Source of the DNA: an uncultured bacterium | Lineage (GTDB): Bacteria; Bacteroidota; Bacteroidia; CAILMK01 | Assembly: GCA_903829945.1 (NCBI GenBank) | Contig: CAIKRV010000090.1 | Span: 1 to 64,000, forward strand | DNA length: 64,000 nucleotides | Direction of reading: 5' to 3' | Shown here: positions 1-7,416 of the stretch, piece after piece | Position numbering within the stretch: position 1 is the stretch's first letter | Layout of the letters: every line of letters starts with the position of its first letter | The notes under the pieces: generated by a model | What the model was told of the DNA's origin: nothing | Seen by the model: the letters and a program-made list of their open reading frames with translations, nothing else | Databases searched by the model: none | Made by a program: the position numbers and the translations under genes

Positions 1-1197
1 AGGGGTCCAACAGAAGGTTGATTTTGGATGTGGCTTTTTCTTTTCAACAGTAAAAGTAGCACCCATATTTGCTAAAGCATTATTCCAGTCTACTGAAACG
101 GTATCGTTTTTATCAGGATCATCGGAATTGATCGTGAAGCAAGTATATTGGCCTGCGCAAAAATCAGCATCATTTGAACTGGTACCGTTAATGCCCGATA
201 ATGTAGGAACGTGATTAGTAGGACATTTAATAACAATTAATTGCATGTCACGATGGACATAACCTTTTAAATAAGGTTTACCCGCTGTATCTTTTGCATA
301 TTCTTCTACCTTAATGGATATTACAGTTACTGCCGTCTTTTTGGCCTTGAATTGAATATCCCCTGTATTTGGATCCACGTGAAAACCTACACATGAAGGT
401 GGATTCCAAATGGCATCCTTTTTAGGGAAAGAGTCAAAATAAAGTGGTTTATCATAGGCATAAGGTGAAGACCAAGTAGTATAGGTTGGTTTACCTCCTA
501 CAGTAGTAGCACCATATTGCATAGATTTATCCAAGGAAAATGCAAGTGAGTCAGCATTTCCGTTAGCATCTACATCATCATCGGTAGCACCGGGATTGAA
601 AGTAATACATTGATCCTGACAAACAATTGCAATTGGAGTATTTGTAAAATAAGGTGAATTATCACAGGTAATAATGCCTTGATTACAACGAGTCATGGAA
701 GCTTCTACGTGGAAACTTTCACCGGAGGCTCCGGTAGTAATGGCACCATTTCTACAGCAGTTTTCCCAACTGATATAAAAGGTACAACATTTATTTTTAT
801 TGTTATTTTTGGTAAAAATAACTTTTTGCTGATAAACAAATTGTTCTATTCCGTACTGGAATTTACAACTGGTATTACCCGGGCTTTGGTTTGGCGTCTT
901 TGCACATTGTGTACAAGATTTCTTACAAACAGGCGTAATATCCTTTGCAGAAATCTTTTTAGCTGAAGTGGAAAGCGTAATGGTGTTTAATTTGCAATCT
1001 TTCAAGGTAATATCCTGATCCGATAATGGAATACCTTGGCAGTCTCGATAAATAACAACAGTTATCAGGTAAGTATCTTTACCCAAACACTGCCATCTGA
1101 TATCGGAACCCATAAGATGCGATGCCTTTGCAGAATTTCCGCAAAACATCAACAACGCAAATAGAAGGGAAACGAAAGGAGTTAAAAGTCTTTTCAT
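1..1197 (-). CDS. Large secreted surface protein, N-terminal part (truncated at window edge)
   Basis: Absent from the ORF track because its stop lies outside the window. On the minus strand an ATG at 1197 opens a frame that I read without a stop to base 1. The protein begins with a signal peptide (MKRLLTPFVSLLFALLMF..) followed by the mature start ASHLMGSDIRWQCLG and a YRDCQG block. This opening is common in very large Bacteroidota extracellular proteins, which often carry PKD-type repeats and a C-terminal T9SS sorting domain. Many cysteines follow (CKKSCTQC, CCRNGA), then segments resembling cadherin/PKD-like repeats with Asp-rich loops (NPGATDDDVDANG, NSDDPDKNDT). Export is clear. The function (adhesion, gliding or matrix) is inferred from family resemblance only. 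A -7 box lies 23 bases upstream. The track's + strand ORF 679-966 is a shadow of this gene. Confidence 0.8.
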   Translation of the reverse strand, partial: MKRLLTPFVSLLFALLMFCGNSAKASHLMGSDIRWQCLGKDTYLITVVIYRDCQGIPLSDQDITLKDCKLNTITLSTSAKKISAKDITPVCKKSCTQCAKTPNQSPGNTSCKFQYGIEQFVYQQKVIFTKNNNKNKCCTFYISWENCCRNGAITTGASGESFHVEASMTRCNQGIITCDNSPYFTNTPIAIVCQDQCITFNPGATDDDVDANGNADSLAFSLDKSMQYGATTVGGKPTYTTWSSPYAYDKPLYFDSFPKKDAIWNPPSCVGFHVDPNTGDIQFKAKKTAVTVISIKVEEYAKDTAGKPYLKGYVHRDMQLIVIKCPTNHVPTLSGINGTSSNDADFCAGQYTCFTINSDDPDKNDTVSVDWNNALANMGATFTVEKKKPHPKSTFCWTP

Positions 1198-1220
1198 AAT
1201 TGTAGTTTATTTGGCAATCC

Positions 1221-1254
1221 CAAATTTACAAAATTTAATTTTAAACTATTCAAA
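1221..1254 (-). promoter_or_regulatory. Promoter of the secreted protein gene
   Basis: On the minus strand, TAAATTTG (1228-1221) matches the Bacteroidota -7 consensus TAnnTTTG exactly. TTTG at 1254-1251 sits 22 bases further upstream and could be the -33 element. The box ends 23 bases before the ATG at 1197. Confidence 0.55.
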
Positions 1255-1279
1255 AAACTCAAAAGAATTTTTAGTGTTA

Positions 1280-1299
1280 AATTACAATACATTGTAATT
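1280..1299. repeat. Perfect 9-bp inverted repeat, possible operator
   Basis: AATTACAAT, then AC, then ATTGTAATT forms a perfect 20-base palindrome in the intergenic space. It lies about 25 bases beyond the putative -33 element of the gene starting at 1197. Its compact, even-spaced form suits a dimeric regulator, but it is AT-only apart from two C/G pairs and could be chance. The rest of 1198-1459 is AT-rich with no other recognisable feature. Confidence 0.3.
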
Positions 1300-1459
1300 C
1301 AGACATATGTAAATTTCGTAACAGCAATTGCCTTTATTCCAATCTTTAAAAATTAGCCTATTTAGTTAAGTTTTGTGTACTAAACATCAAAAATAAGAAA
1401 TTTTTCAAAATAAAAAGTACATTTCTACCCTAATAATCATTGAAAATTTACCCGATTTT

Positions 1460-1795
1460 TCATTCGGCCTGACCCGGATTGGACTTGTTCTTTTGCTTAC
1501 TTGCAATTTTTTGAAGTTGCCGATTTATAATTAAATCCGTGATTTTAAATGCAGCTTCAATTAATGATGATTCATTAAGTGCCTTTCTTACAGCTATTTC
1601 ATTCACATCAATGCGGTACAATATGCTAAATAACTTTGAATGATTTGATTTTAATAATTCTAAAACTTTTGCAGATAATAAACGCCTTAATTCAATAAGA
1701 AAATTTTCTTCGTTATTAATCGTCATTAAGCTCTCATTTGAGTTTATATCAAATTGTTGTACAATTAGTTGCAAGTCGTTCTGTTTATTTTCCAT
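1460..1795 (-). CDS. Small helical protein of unknown function
   Basis: This 111-residue protein has no signal peptide or membrane segment and is predicted to be almost entirely helical. It begins MENKQNDLQLIVQQ. A central block LLSAKVLELLKSNHSKLF is followed by LYRIDVNEIAVRKAL, and a C-terminal IINRQLQKIASKQ leads into a basic tail. I associate the pattern LYRIDV...RQLQK with small conserved proteins of Bacteroidota, but know of no assigned function. It is transcribed divergently from the NlpC/P60 gene, so the two share a short promoter region. The codon use and lack of frame competition support a real gene. Confidence 0.7.
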   Translation of the reverse strand: MENKQNDLQLIVQQFDINSNESLMTINNEENFLIELRRLLSAKVLELLKSNHSKLFSILYRIDVNEIAVRKALNESSLIEAAFKITDLIINRQLQKIASKQKNKSNPGQAE

Positions 1796-1827
1796 AGCTC
1801 AAATTAGGACTGGGCTTAATTTTTTTG

Positions 1828-1835
1828 TACCTTTG
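1828..1835 (+). promoter_or_regulatory. -7 box of the NlpC/P60 gene, near-leaderless
   Basis: TACCTTTG is an exact TAnnTTTG match ending only 4 bases before the chosen ATG at 1840. With the usual spacing of a few bases to the start site, the mRNA would have almost no 5' leader. Confidence 0.55.
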
Positions 1836-1839
1836 CACC

Positions 1840-2412
1840 ATGATTAAAAGAATCATAAAATATTGTTTTACGCCTCTTATGTTATTGATGCTTGCCGTAC
1901 CCGGAAAGGCATTTAATAAACATTTGCGCAGAAACATCGTGCACAAAGATAAGTTGACCGAAGTTAATGACAGTAATTTTATAAATTTCTATTCTTCTCT
2001 TCTTGGTGTTAAACTTGATTCTTGTTGTAACCGAAAGCTAATTGCTGTTGTAAGTTCTTGGTTAAATGTTCCTTATAGAGCTGGAGGCAATACCAAATTC
2101 GGGACGGATTGTTCCGGATTCGTTTCAGTTATTTACAAAGAAGTTTTCGGAGTTAATTTGAGCCATGGTGGATTAAGTATGTTCCGCCAAATGAAGCAAT
2201 TCGTAAAAAGAACTGAAAAATTGCAAGAAGGGGATATTCTCTTCTTTCGTGAAAGAGGTACCCGTATTACGCATGTTGGGCTTTATTTGAAAGACGGAAA
2301 ATTTATCCATGCTGCAACTTATGGCATTGGCGTGGTAGTTAATGATTTACATTCAGCCTATTATAGAAGAACCTATTATATGGCCGGGAGAATTGCTCCG
2401 CTATCCATGTAA
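1840..2412 (+). CDS. NlpC/P60-family cell wall peptidase
   Basis: This is a secreted cysteine peptidase of the NlpC/P60 family, which cleaves D-glutamyl-diamino acid type bonds in peptidoglycan stem peptides. From the ATG at 1840 it has 190 residues, opening with a signal peptide (MIKRIIKYCF..LMLAVPGKA). The catalytic triad is visible: Cys91 in GTDCSGF, His145 in RITHVGLYL, and His157 in KFIHAATYG as the third polar residue. The ORF track begins at a TTG at 1825, but that codon lies inside the upstream promoter region, so the ATG is preferred. Its length matches single-domain NlpC/P60 enzymes with no extra SH3 or LysM domain. It converges on the DUF2807 gene with only two bases between stops. 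Confidence 0.85.
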   Translation: MIKRIIKYCFTPLMLLMLAVPGKAFNKHLRRNIVHKDKLTEVNDSNFINFYSSLLGVKLDSCCNRKLIAVVSSWLNVPYRAGGNTKFGTDCSGFVSVIYKEVFGVNLSHGGLSMFRQMKQFVKRTEKLQEGDILFFRERGTRITHVGLYLKDGKFIHAATYGIGVVVNDLHSAYYRRTYYMAGRIAPLSM

Positions 2413-2433
2413 AATTATTTCTTAAAATAATTT
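2412..2433. terminator. AT-rich inverted repeat at convergent gene ends
   Basis: AAATTATTT, loop CTTA, AAATAATTT makes a perfect 9-bp stem exactly where two convergent genes end. It overlaps the last codons of the minus-strand gene. It has no G or C in the stem, so it would be a weak hairpin. A bidirectional terminator role is only suggested by position. Confidence 0.25.
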
Positions 2434-3149
2434 CCGCTACTTTTTCTTATTATACTTATCTGCTTTGGAATAGTATAATAATAAACATTGCCGCTATAGC
2501 TTATTGTCCCACCTAATACTTTTACCGGATTAACAAAACAATCGCGTGGGCTATCTTGAAAAACATAGGTATAGTCACCCGTAAAAGCAGAGGCATCCAT
2601 ACTGCTTACATCATTCGTTACTGTTACAAATACCGGAGCATGTCCTCGAAGTATTATGTTATTTGCGCTCTTTTGAAAAGTAGTTAATGTGCCTTTTAAA
2701 ACCATGTCCAACTGCAAGTCATTTACACCATGGTTAGTTATTACTAAGCTATCTAAATAAAGTCTTTGTCCGCTGGAGGCAGTAGCATCATCATGTACAT
2801 CTAACTGCAATAATTGTTTAAAATGAACTTTAACAGTAGTTCGATTATTTAAATCTCGAACAAAATTACAGGTATTGTTATCTGAAATATTTAATACGCC
2901 ATTTGATACAGTCAAACTAATTTCAGGCAGCAAATTTCGCCATCCTTCTACCATGGCAAATTCATCATTTAAACTATCTTTAATTAATATTAAATCAATT
3001 TTATCATTGACTACAATTTGTGTAAAACCGGATAAGGCTCTTTTATCCTGAGTAAAACTACCGCGGTTCTTAAAACAATCGGCAATCTCTTTAGAACAAG
3101 AAGAAAAAAGAATAACTAAAAGTAGGAAACCGAATCCGCGTTGTATCAT
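2415..3149 (-). CDS. DUF2807 (GIN-domain) lipoprotein
   Basis: A 244-residue lipoprotein with a short hydrophobic leader and a lipobox ending LFSSCSK, so it is anchored to a membrane at Cys19. The body matches the DUF2807 / head-GIN pattern common in Bacteroidota: an opening like GFTQIVVNDKIDLILIKD, then repeated short strands (LLQLDVHDDATASSG, LDSLVITNHGVNDLQLDM, TTFQKSANNIILRG, SSMDASAFTG) expected to fold into a beta-helix-like stack. Members are often annotated as putative autotransporter adhesins, but no biochemical role is established. A -7 box sits 5 bases upstream of the start codon. The gene ends against the NlpC/P60 gene. Confidence 0.75.
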   Translation of the reverse strand: MIQRGFGFLLLVILFSSCSKEIADCFKNRGSFTQDKRALSGFTQIVVNDKIDLILIKDSLNDEFAMVEGWRNLLPEISLTVSNGVLNISDNNTCNFVRDLNNRTTVKVHFKQLLQLDVHDDATASSGQRLYLDSLVITNHGVNDLQLDMVLKGTLTTFQKSANNIILRGHAPVFVTVTNDVSSMDASAFTGDYTYVFQDSPRDCFVNPVKVLGGTISYSGNVYYYTIPKQISIIRKSSGNYFKK

Positions 3150-3154
3150 TCCTA

Positions 3155-3162
3155 CAAATTTA
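3155..3162 (-). promoter_or_regulatory. -7 box of the DUF2807 lipoprotein gene, near-leaderless
   Basis: On the minus strand this reads TAAATTTG, an exact TAnnTTTG match, with 5 bases between it and the ATG at 3149. Confidence 0.5.
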
Positions 3163-3190
3163 ATGGCTTAGTCCCAATAATTCATCAATG

Positions 3191-4096
3191 CTACTTTCTA
3201 AAAAAACGATATTTAAATTTATATCTGAATTGCGGAACATTAGCCGGCGCATAAAAAACTTGATCTATTACATTGCCTTTCCTATCGTACTTATAAACAT
3301 TCCTTTCTTTCAATTCATTATATTGGTTATACATGGATTCTTCAATCATATTTCCTTTATTATCATAGGAATATAAATATTTGCAGCTGGCGATGGTATC
3401 CCTACTGTCATATCTTTCTACTTTACTGGTTCGGCCTTTTTCATCATAATAATATTTTGCCCGACAAGCCACTTTTCCATCAATATAATATAATTGGGCC
3501 TCAGATAATCTTCCGGTGGAATTATAATAATATTCATCCTTGCTATTAAATTTATCACTCAACCCATAGGTTCCAGCCTCTGTCGTATTTCCGTTGGAAT
3601 CATATTTTATTTTATTGCGATATTCCAACCGCCCGTACATATCCAAATGTATGCGCTCAGTATTCTGACCTATGGAATTATAATTATATTGAGTAGCATA
3701 AAAACCACCATCGTATGGATCATACGTTAATGCACTTGTTAAGCTTCCACTCAAATCATATTTAAATTCCGTGCGGTATGCTTCCCTACCGGGGGCAAAT
3801 TCAAATTTCTGTATCGTTTTACCTTGTTTATCGTATTTCTTTAAGAATTGTCTCCGCATGGCCGGATGTTTATCCATATAACAGTACTCATAAAGACTAA
3901 AAGAACGTATTTTATGTGATTTTATTTGCACAGAATCAGGTTCTCTTACAAGGCTTTGACTCCTACCTTTTATAATAAACAAAAAATTGAACAGTAAAAA
4001 CAACAAGAAAATAGGATAATTGAGCTTAAGCAATAATTCCAATAAAATGCCTCCGCTCTTGCGAATATCCTTTGATAATTGCATTATTTTAGACAT
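3191..4096 (-). CDS. Membrane-anchored YD-repeat-like protein
   Basis: A 301-residue protein with a cytoplasmic N-terminus, one hydrophobic segment at about residues 24-45 (LNYPIFLLFLLFNFLFII), and an exported body. The body is built of about eight or nine units of the RHS/YD type: YDKQGKT, YDLSGSL, YNSIGQN, YDSNGNT, YNSTGRL, YDEKGRT, YDNKGNM, YDRKGNV. Such repeats form beta-strand shells in large RHS proteins, but this protein is short and has no toxin or autoprotease domain. It therefore resembles the small solitary YD-repeat proteins of Bacteroidota, whose function is unknown. The upstream region (4097-4244) shows no clear promoter. Confidence 0.65.
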   Translation of the reverse strand: MSKIMQLSKDIRKSGGILLELLLKLNYPIFLLFLLFNFLFIIKGRSQSLVREPDSVQIKSHKIRSFSLYEYCYMDKHPAMRRQFLKKYDKQGKTIQKFEFAPGREAYRTEFKYDLSGSLTSALTYDPYDGGFYATQYNYNSIGQNTERIHLDMYGRLEYRNKIKYDSNGNTTEAGTYGLSDKFNSKDEYYYNSTGRLSEAQLYYIDGKVACRAKYYYDEKGRTSKVERYDSRDTIASCKYLYSYDNKGNMIEESMYNQYNELKERNVYKYDRKGNVIDQVFYAPANVPQFRYKFKYRFFRK

Positions 4097-4244
4097 AATT
4101 ATAAAACGTTAGTGCTTATGAAATTATATGTAAATTAATACCAAATGACCTAAAATTTTATTGCATTTTTGAAAAAATCTTACGCATATAAGACTTAATC
4201 CATAAATATTTTATAATATTCGCATAGCAATTTTAAAAGTTACC

Positions 4245-4739
4245 GTGAGAGATTCAAATTATTGGATTGGAAAGCTACAATTAGAAGCCCATCCTGAAGG
4301 AGGTTATTTTAGAGAAACATATAGATCAAAATCCTTGATCAATGAAGATTTTGATGCAAATATTTTCCCCAACCAAAGGTCATACGCCACAGCAATTTAT
4401 TATTTATTGGAACAAGGACAATTTTCAGCATTTCATAAAATTAAATCTGACGAACTTTGGCACTTTTATGATGGAGCTTCATTAAATATTCACGTTATTT
4501 ACCCTGATAAAACCTACCAAATATTAAATCTGGGAAATGAAATTTCAACCAACCAAGAATTGCAGGTTGTTGTACCCGCAGGTGCCTGGTTTGCATCAGA
4601 AAGCACTGGAAGTTATTCTTTAGTAGGATGTACGGTTTCTCCCGGATTTGATTTTATAGACTTCGAATTAGCTGATGGCGAAAAGCTGACTCAAGATTTT
4701 CCCGAATATAACTCCATAATTCAAAGACTTACCCGCTAA
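4245..4739 (+). CDS. Cupin-family protein, DUF985
   Basis: A 164-residue single-domain cupin of the DUF985 (cupin_5) family. Typical landmarks are present: LEAHPEGGYFRETYRS near the N-terminus, ATAIYYLL, then FHKIKSDELWHFYDGA carrying metal-ligand-type His and Glu residues, VVPAGAWFAS, and CTVSPGFDFIDFEL. Family members are cytoplasmic beta-barrels; some resemble sugar epimerase or germin folds, but the substrate is unknown. The start is GTG at 4245, chosen because the conserved N-terminus begins right after it and no ATG is nearby. It lies directly ahead of the sixA-ppk1 pair on the same strand, 35 bases away, and could be co-transcribed. Confidence 0.8.
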   Translation: MRDSNYWIGKLQLEAHPEGGYFRETYRSKSLINEDFDANIFPNQRSYATAIYYLLEQGQFSAFHKIKSDELWHFYDGASLNIHVIYPDKTYQILNLGNEISTNQELQVVVPAGAWFASESTGSYSLVGCTVSPGFDFIDFELADGEKLTQDFPEYNSIIQRLTR

Positions 4740-4774
4740 TTTTGATTAATGTATAAAAATTACCATATAAAAAA

Positions 4775-5263
4775 ATGAAAACCATCTACCTCGTACGCCA
4801 CGCACACGCCGAAGCAAAGAATGCAAGAACTGATTTTTTTAGAATTCTAGATGAAGAAGGAAGGAAAGAAGCTGTAAAAACCGGACAAATGTTACTGGAA
4901 AAAAACATAATGCCGGAACAAATTTTTGCAAGCAGTTCGAAAAGAACCATGGAAACTGCTACCATTATAGCCAATGAAATAAAATATCCTTCTAAAAATA
5001 TTAAAGCGGAAGAAGCACTTTATCTAGCTAATGAACATCAATATTTAGAGTTAATTCAAAAAATTAATAATAATATTAACAAAATTATGATTTCAGGACA
5101 TAATCCCGCCATATCAGGTTTTGCATATGCCCTAAGTGGTACATTTTCAAATAATATGCCTACGTCTTCTTGTGTAGTTTTAACTATCAATACTACTACT
5201 TGGGAATCCATTAATTGGCGCACAGCTAAGGTGATAGATTATATAGAAGTGCCGATTTCCTAA
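4775..5263 (+). CDS. SixA-like histidine phosphatase
   Basis: A 162-residue protein of the histidine phosphatase superfamily, compact SixA branch. The N-terminal RHG-type motif reads YLVRHAHAEA, with Arg8 and the phosphate-accepting His9. The second catalytic His is in MISGHNPAISG. E. coli SixA removes phosphoryl groups from phosphohistidine proteins; the substrate here is unknown. The small size fits SixA rather than phosphoglycerate mutase. It is 57 bases upstream of ppk1, and sixA-like genes next to polyphosphate kinase are seen in other bacteria, so a link to polyphosphate or phosphohistidine turnover is plausible but inferred. Confidence 0.8.
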   Translation: MKTIYLVRHAHAEAKNARTDFFRILDEEGRKEAVKTGQMLLEKNIMPEQIFASSSKRTMETATIIANEIKYPSKNIKAEEALYLANEHQYLELIQKINNNINKIMISGHNPAISGFAYALSGTFSNNMPTSSCVVLTINTTTWESINWRTAKVIDYIEVPIS

Positions 5264-5305
5264 AAATTTAACATACTTTTTAGTGCTTCCTCGCAAAAAA
5301 TAGTA

Positions 5306-5313
5306 TATAATTG
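5306..5313 (+). promoter_or_regulatory. Possible -7 box of ppk1
   Basis: TATAATTG matches TAnnTTTG at seven of eight positions and ends 7 bases before the ppk1 ATG. It is weaker than other boxes in the window, and read-through from the sixA-like gene is equally possible. Confidence 0.3.
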
Positions 5314-5320
5314 CGGCAAA

Positions 5321-7414
5321 ATGGGCGCAGATAAACAAAAATTCATCAATAGAGAAGTCAGTTGGCTTTCATTTAATGACAGAGTACTTCAGGAGGCGAA
5401 TGACCCTGATGTACCCATTATAGAACGTATCAAATTTTTAGGTATCTTTTCCTCAAATTTGGATGAGTTTTTCCGTGTACGGGTAGCATCGCTACATAGA
5501 ATGGGCAAGCTCAATAATAAACAAAGGAAAATCTTTGGTGGTAGCCCCATAAAAGTATTGCAGAGAATTCAAGAAATTGTCATTGAGCAAAGGCATACCT
5601 CAGACAGGATATATGAAAATATTTTGAGTGAACTGGCTGCTTCAAATATTCATATTATTAATGAAAAGCAACTCAGCAAACAACAAGGAATTTTTGTTCG
5701 CGATTATTTCCAAAGGCATGTTCGGCCGAAGTTAGTTCCTATAATGTTGAACTATGCGTCTGAATTTCCTATGTTGAGGGATAAAACCATTTATTTGGCT
5801 ATTATATTATCCAAAAATGGGGTGGCCAATTCTGAAAAATATGCGCTTATTGAATTACCTTTTAATACTTCCAGGTTTTTAGTACTTCCGGAAGATGATG
5901 GTAAATTTATTATATTACTCGATGATGTAATACGATATTGTTTAGATGAAGTTTTTTACTTTTTTGGAGCAGATAATTTTAAAGCCTATACAGTAAAACT
6001 TACCCGAGACGCCGAATTGGATATGGATGATGACATCTCTGAAAGTATTCTTCAAAAATTATCTAAAAGCTTAAAGCAACGCAAAAAAGGAAGACCTGTT
6101 CGTTTTATATATGATGAAGAAATGCCACAAGAATTATTAAAATATTTTGTGCGTAAGCTTCATTTCCATAAAAATGATAATTTAAATCCCGGAGGCAGAT
6201 ATCATAATTTTAAAGATTTTATCGGATTTCCTAAATTATCCGGCAATGGCCTTTTTTATGATCCTAAACCGCCTTTAGCGCATAGAAGTATCAGTACGCA
6301 TCAGGGAGATTTTTTCAGCCTCATTAAGCAAAAAGATATTTTGTTGCATTATCCGTATCATTCTTTCAATTATGTGATTGATTTATTGAGAGAGGCAGCT
6401 ATTGATCCGGATGTTTTATCTATTAAAATCACCCTGTATAGGGTAGCCGAAAATTCTAATATTATTAATGCCCTAATTAACGCCATTAAAAATGGCAAAC
6501 AAGTACTTGCTGTAGTAGAATTGCAAGCTCGTTTTGATGAAGAGGCCAATATATTTTGGGCAAATCAATTGCGTGAAGAAGGCGCTAAAGTAATATTTGG
6601 AGTACCCGGATTAAAGGTGCATGCCAAATTGTGTTTAATTACCAGAAGAGAAACAAGGAAAATTAAAAAATATGCCTATATCTCTACCGGTAACTTTAAT
6701 GAAAATACTTCGAGACTTTATTCAGACCATGCACTGATGACGGCTAATCAAGAATTAGCCAATGAAGTAAATAATATTTTTAATTTTTTAGATAATAATC
6801 TAAAGCATTCGGGGTATAAGCATTTATTAGTATCTCCTTTTTTAATGCGTTTTGAATTTCTGCGCTTAATAGATCAAGAAATTAAAAATGCTAAAAATGG
6901 ATTGCCTGCGTACTTGTTTTTCAAGATGAATAGTTTGGTGGATCAAACCATGATTGAAAAACTTTATGAAGCCAGTGCTGCCGGTGTACAAATAAGATTA
7001 ATTGTTCGTGGTATCTGTTCCTTAAAACCCGGGGTTGAAAGTATTAGTGAAAACATTGAAGCTATCAGTATCGTTGATAATTTTTTAGAGCATTCCAGAA
7101 TATTTATTTTTGCCAATGGTGGTGCCGAATTGATGTATATTAGCTCGGCAGATTGGATGACCAGAAATTTGGACTACCGTGTAGAGTTGGCTTGTCCTAT
7201 TTATGACCCGGATATACAAGCTGAATTAAGAGAATTTTTGCACCTGCAATGGAGAGACAATACCAAAGCCAGAATTCTGGATGCCACCCAAAATAACAGT
7301 TATAAAACAAGAAACGGTGAAACCCAGTATAGGGCACAAGTAGATATTTATGCTTGGCTTAAATCTCAATTAAGTGATTCTGAAAAGCCGATCAAGGCCA
7401 TTAAAAATGTATAA
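5321..7414 (+). CDS. ppk1: Polyphosphate kinase 1
   Basis: PPK1 reversibly transfers the terminal phosphate of ATP onto inorganic polyphosphate chains. The 697-residue length fits the family. The N-terminal domain opens with FINREVSWLSFNDRVLQEA and FSSNLDEFFRVRVASL, which is diagnostic. The autophosphorylated histidine is His434 in GLKVHAKLC, and the second catalytic histidine is His591 in LEHSRIFIF; these align with E. coli His435 and His592. Two phospholipase D-like C-terminal domains surround them (LYRVAENSNIINALI, ISTGNFNENTSRLY, MTRNLDYRVELACPI). It follows the SixA-like gene and converges on a lipoprotein gene with no room for a separate terminator. Confidence 0.96.
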   Translation: MGADKQKFINREVSWLSFNDRVLQEANDPDVPIIERIKFLGIFSSNLDEFFRVRVASLHRMGKLNNKQRKIFGGSPIKVLQRIQEIVIEQRHTSDRIYENILSELAASNIHIINEKQLSKQQGIFVRDYFQRHVRPKLVPIMLNYASEFPMLRDKTIYLAIILSKNGVANSEKYALIELPFNTSRFLVLPEDDGKFIILLDDVIRYCLDEVFYFFGADNFKAYTVKLTRDAELDMDDDISESILQKLSKSLKQRKKGRPVRFIYDEEMPQELLKYFVRKLHFHKNDNLNPGGRYHNFKDFIGFPKLSGNGLFYDPKPPLAHRSISTHQGDFFSLIKQKDILLHYPYHSFNYVIDLLREAAIDPDVLSIKITLYRVAENSNIINALINAIKNGKQVLAVVELQARFDEEANIFWANQLREEGAKVIFGVPGLKVHAKLCLITRRETRKIKKYAYISTGNFNENTSRLYSDHALMTANQELANEVNNIFNFLDNNLKHSGYKHLLVSPFLMRFEFLRLIDQEIKNAKNGLPAYLFFKMNSLVDQTMIEKLYEASAAGVQIRLIVRGICSLKPGVESISENIEAISIVDNFLEHSRIFIFANGGAELMYISSADWMTRNLDYRVELACPIYDPDIQAELREFLHLQWRDNTKARILDATQNNSYKTRNGETQYRAQVDIYAWLKSQLSDSEKPIKAIKNV

Positions 7415-7416
7415 GC

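Noticed and set aside
679-966. 95-residue plus-strand ORF at the left edge
   Set aside because: It lies opposite the open minus-strand frame of the truncated secreted protein, which has a signal peptide and family-like sequence. The plus-strand product has no recognisable features.
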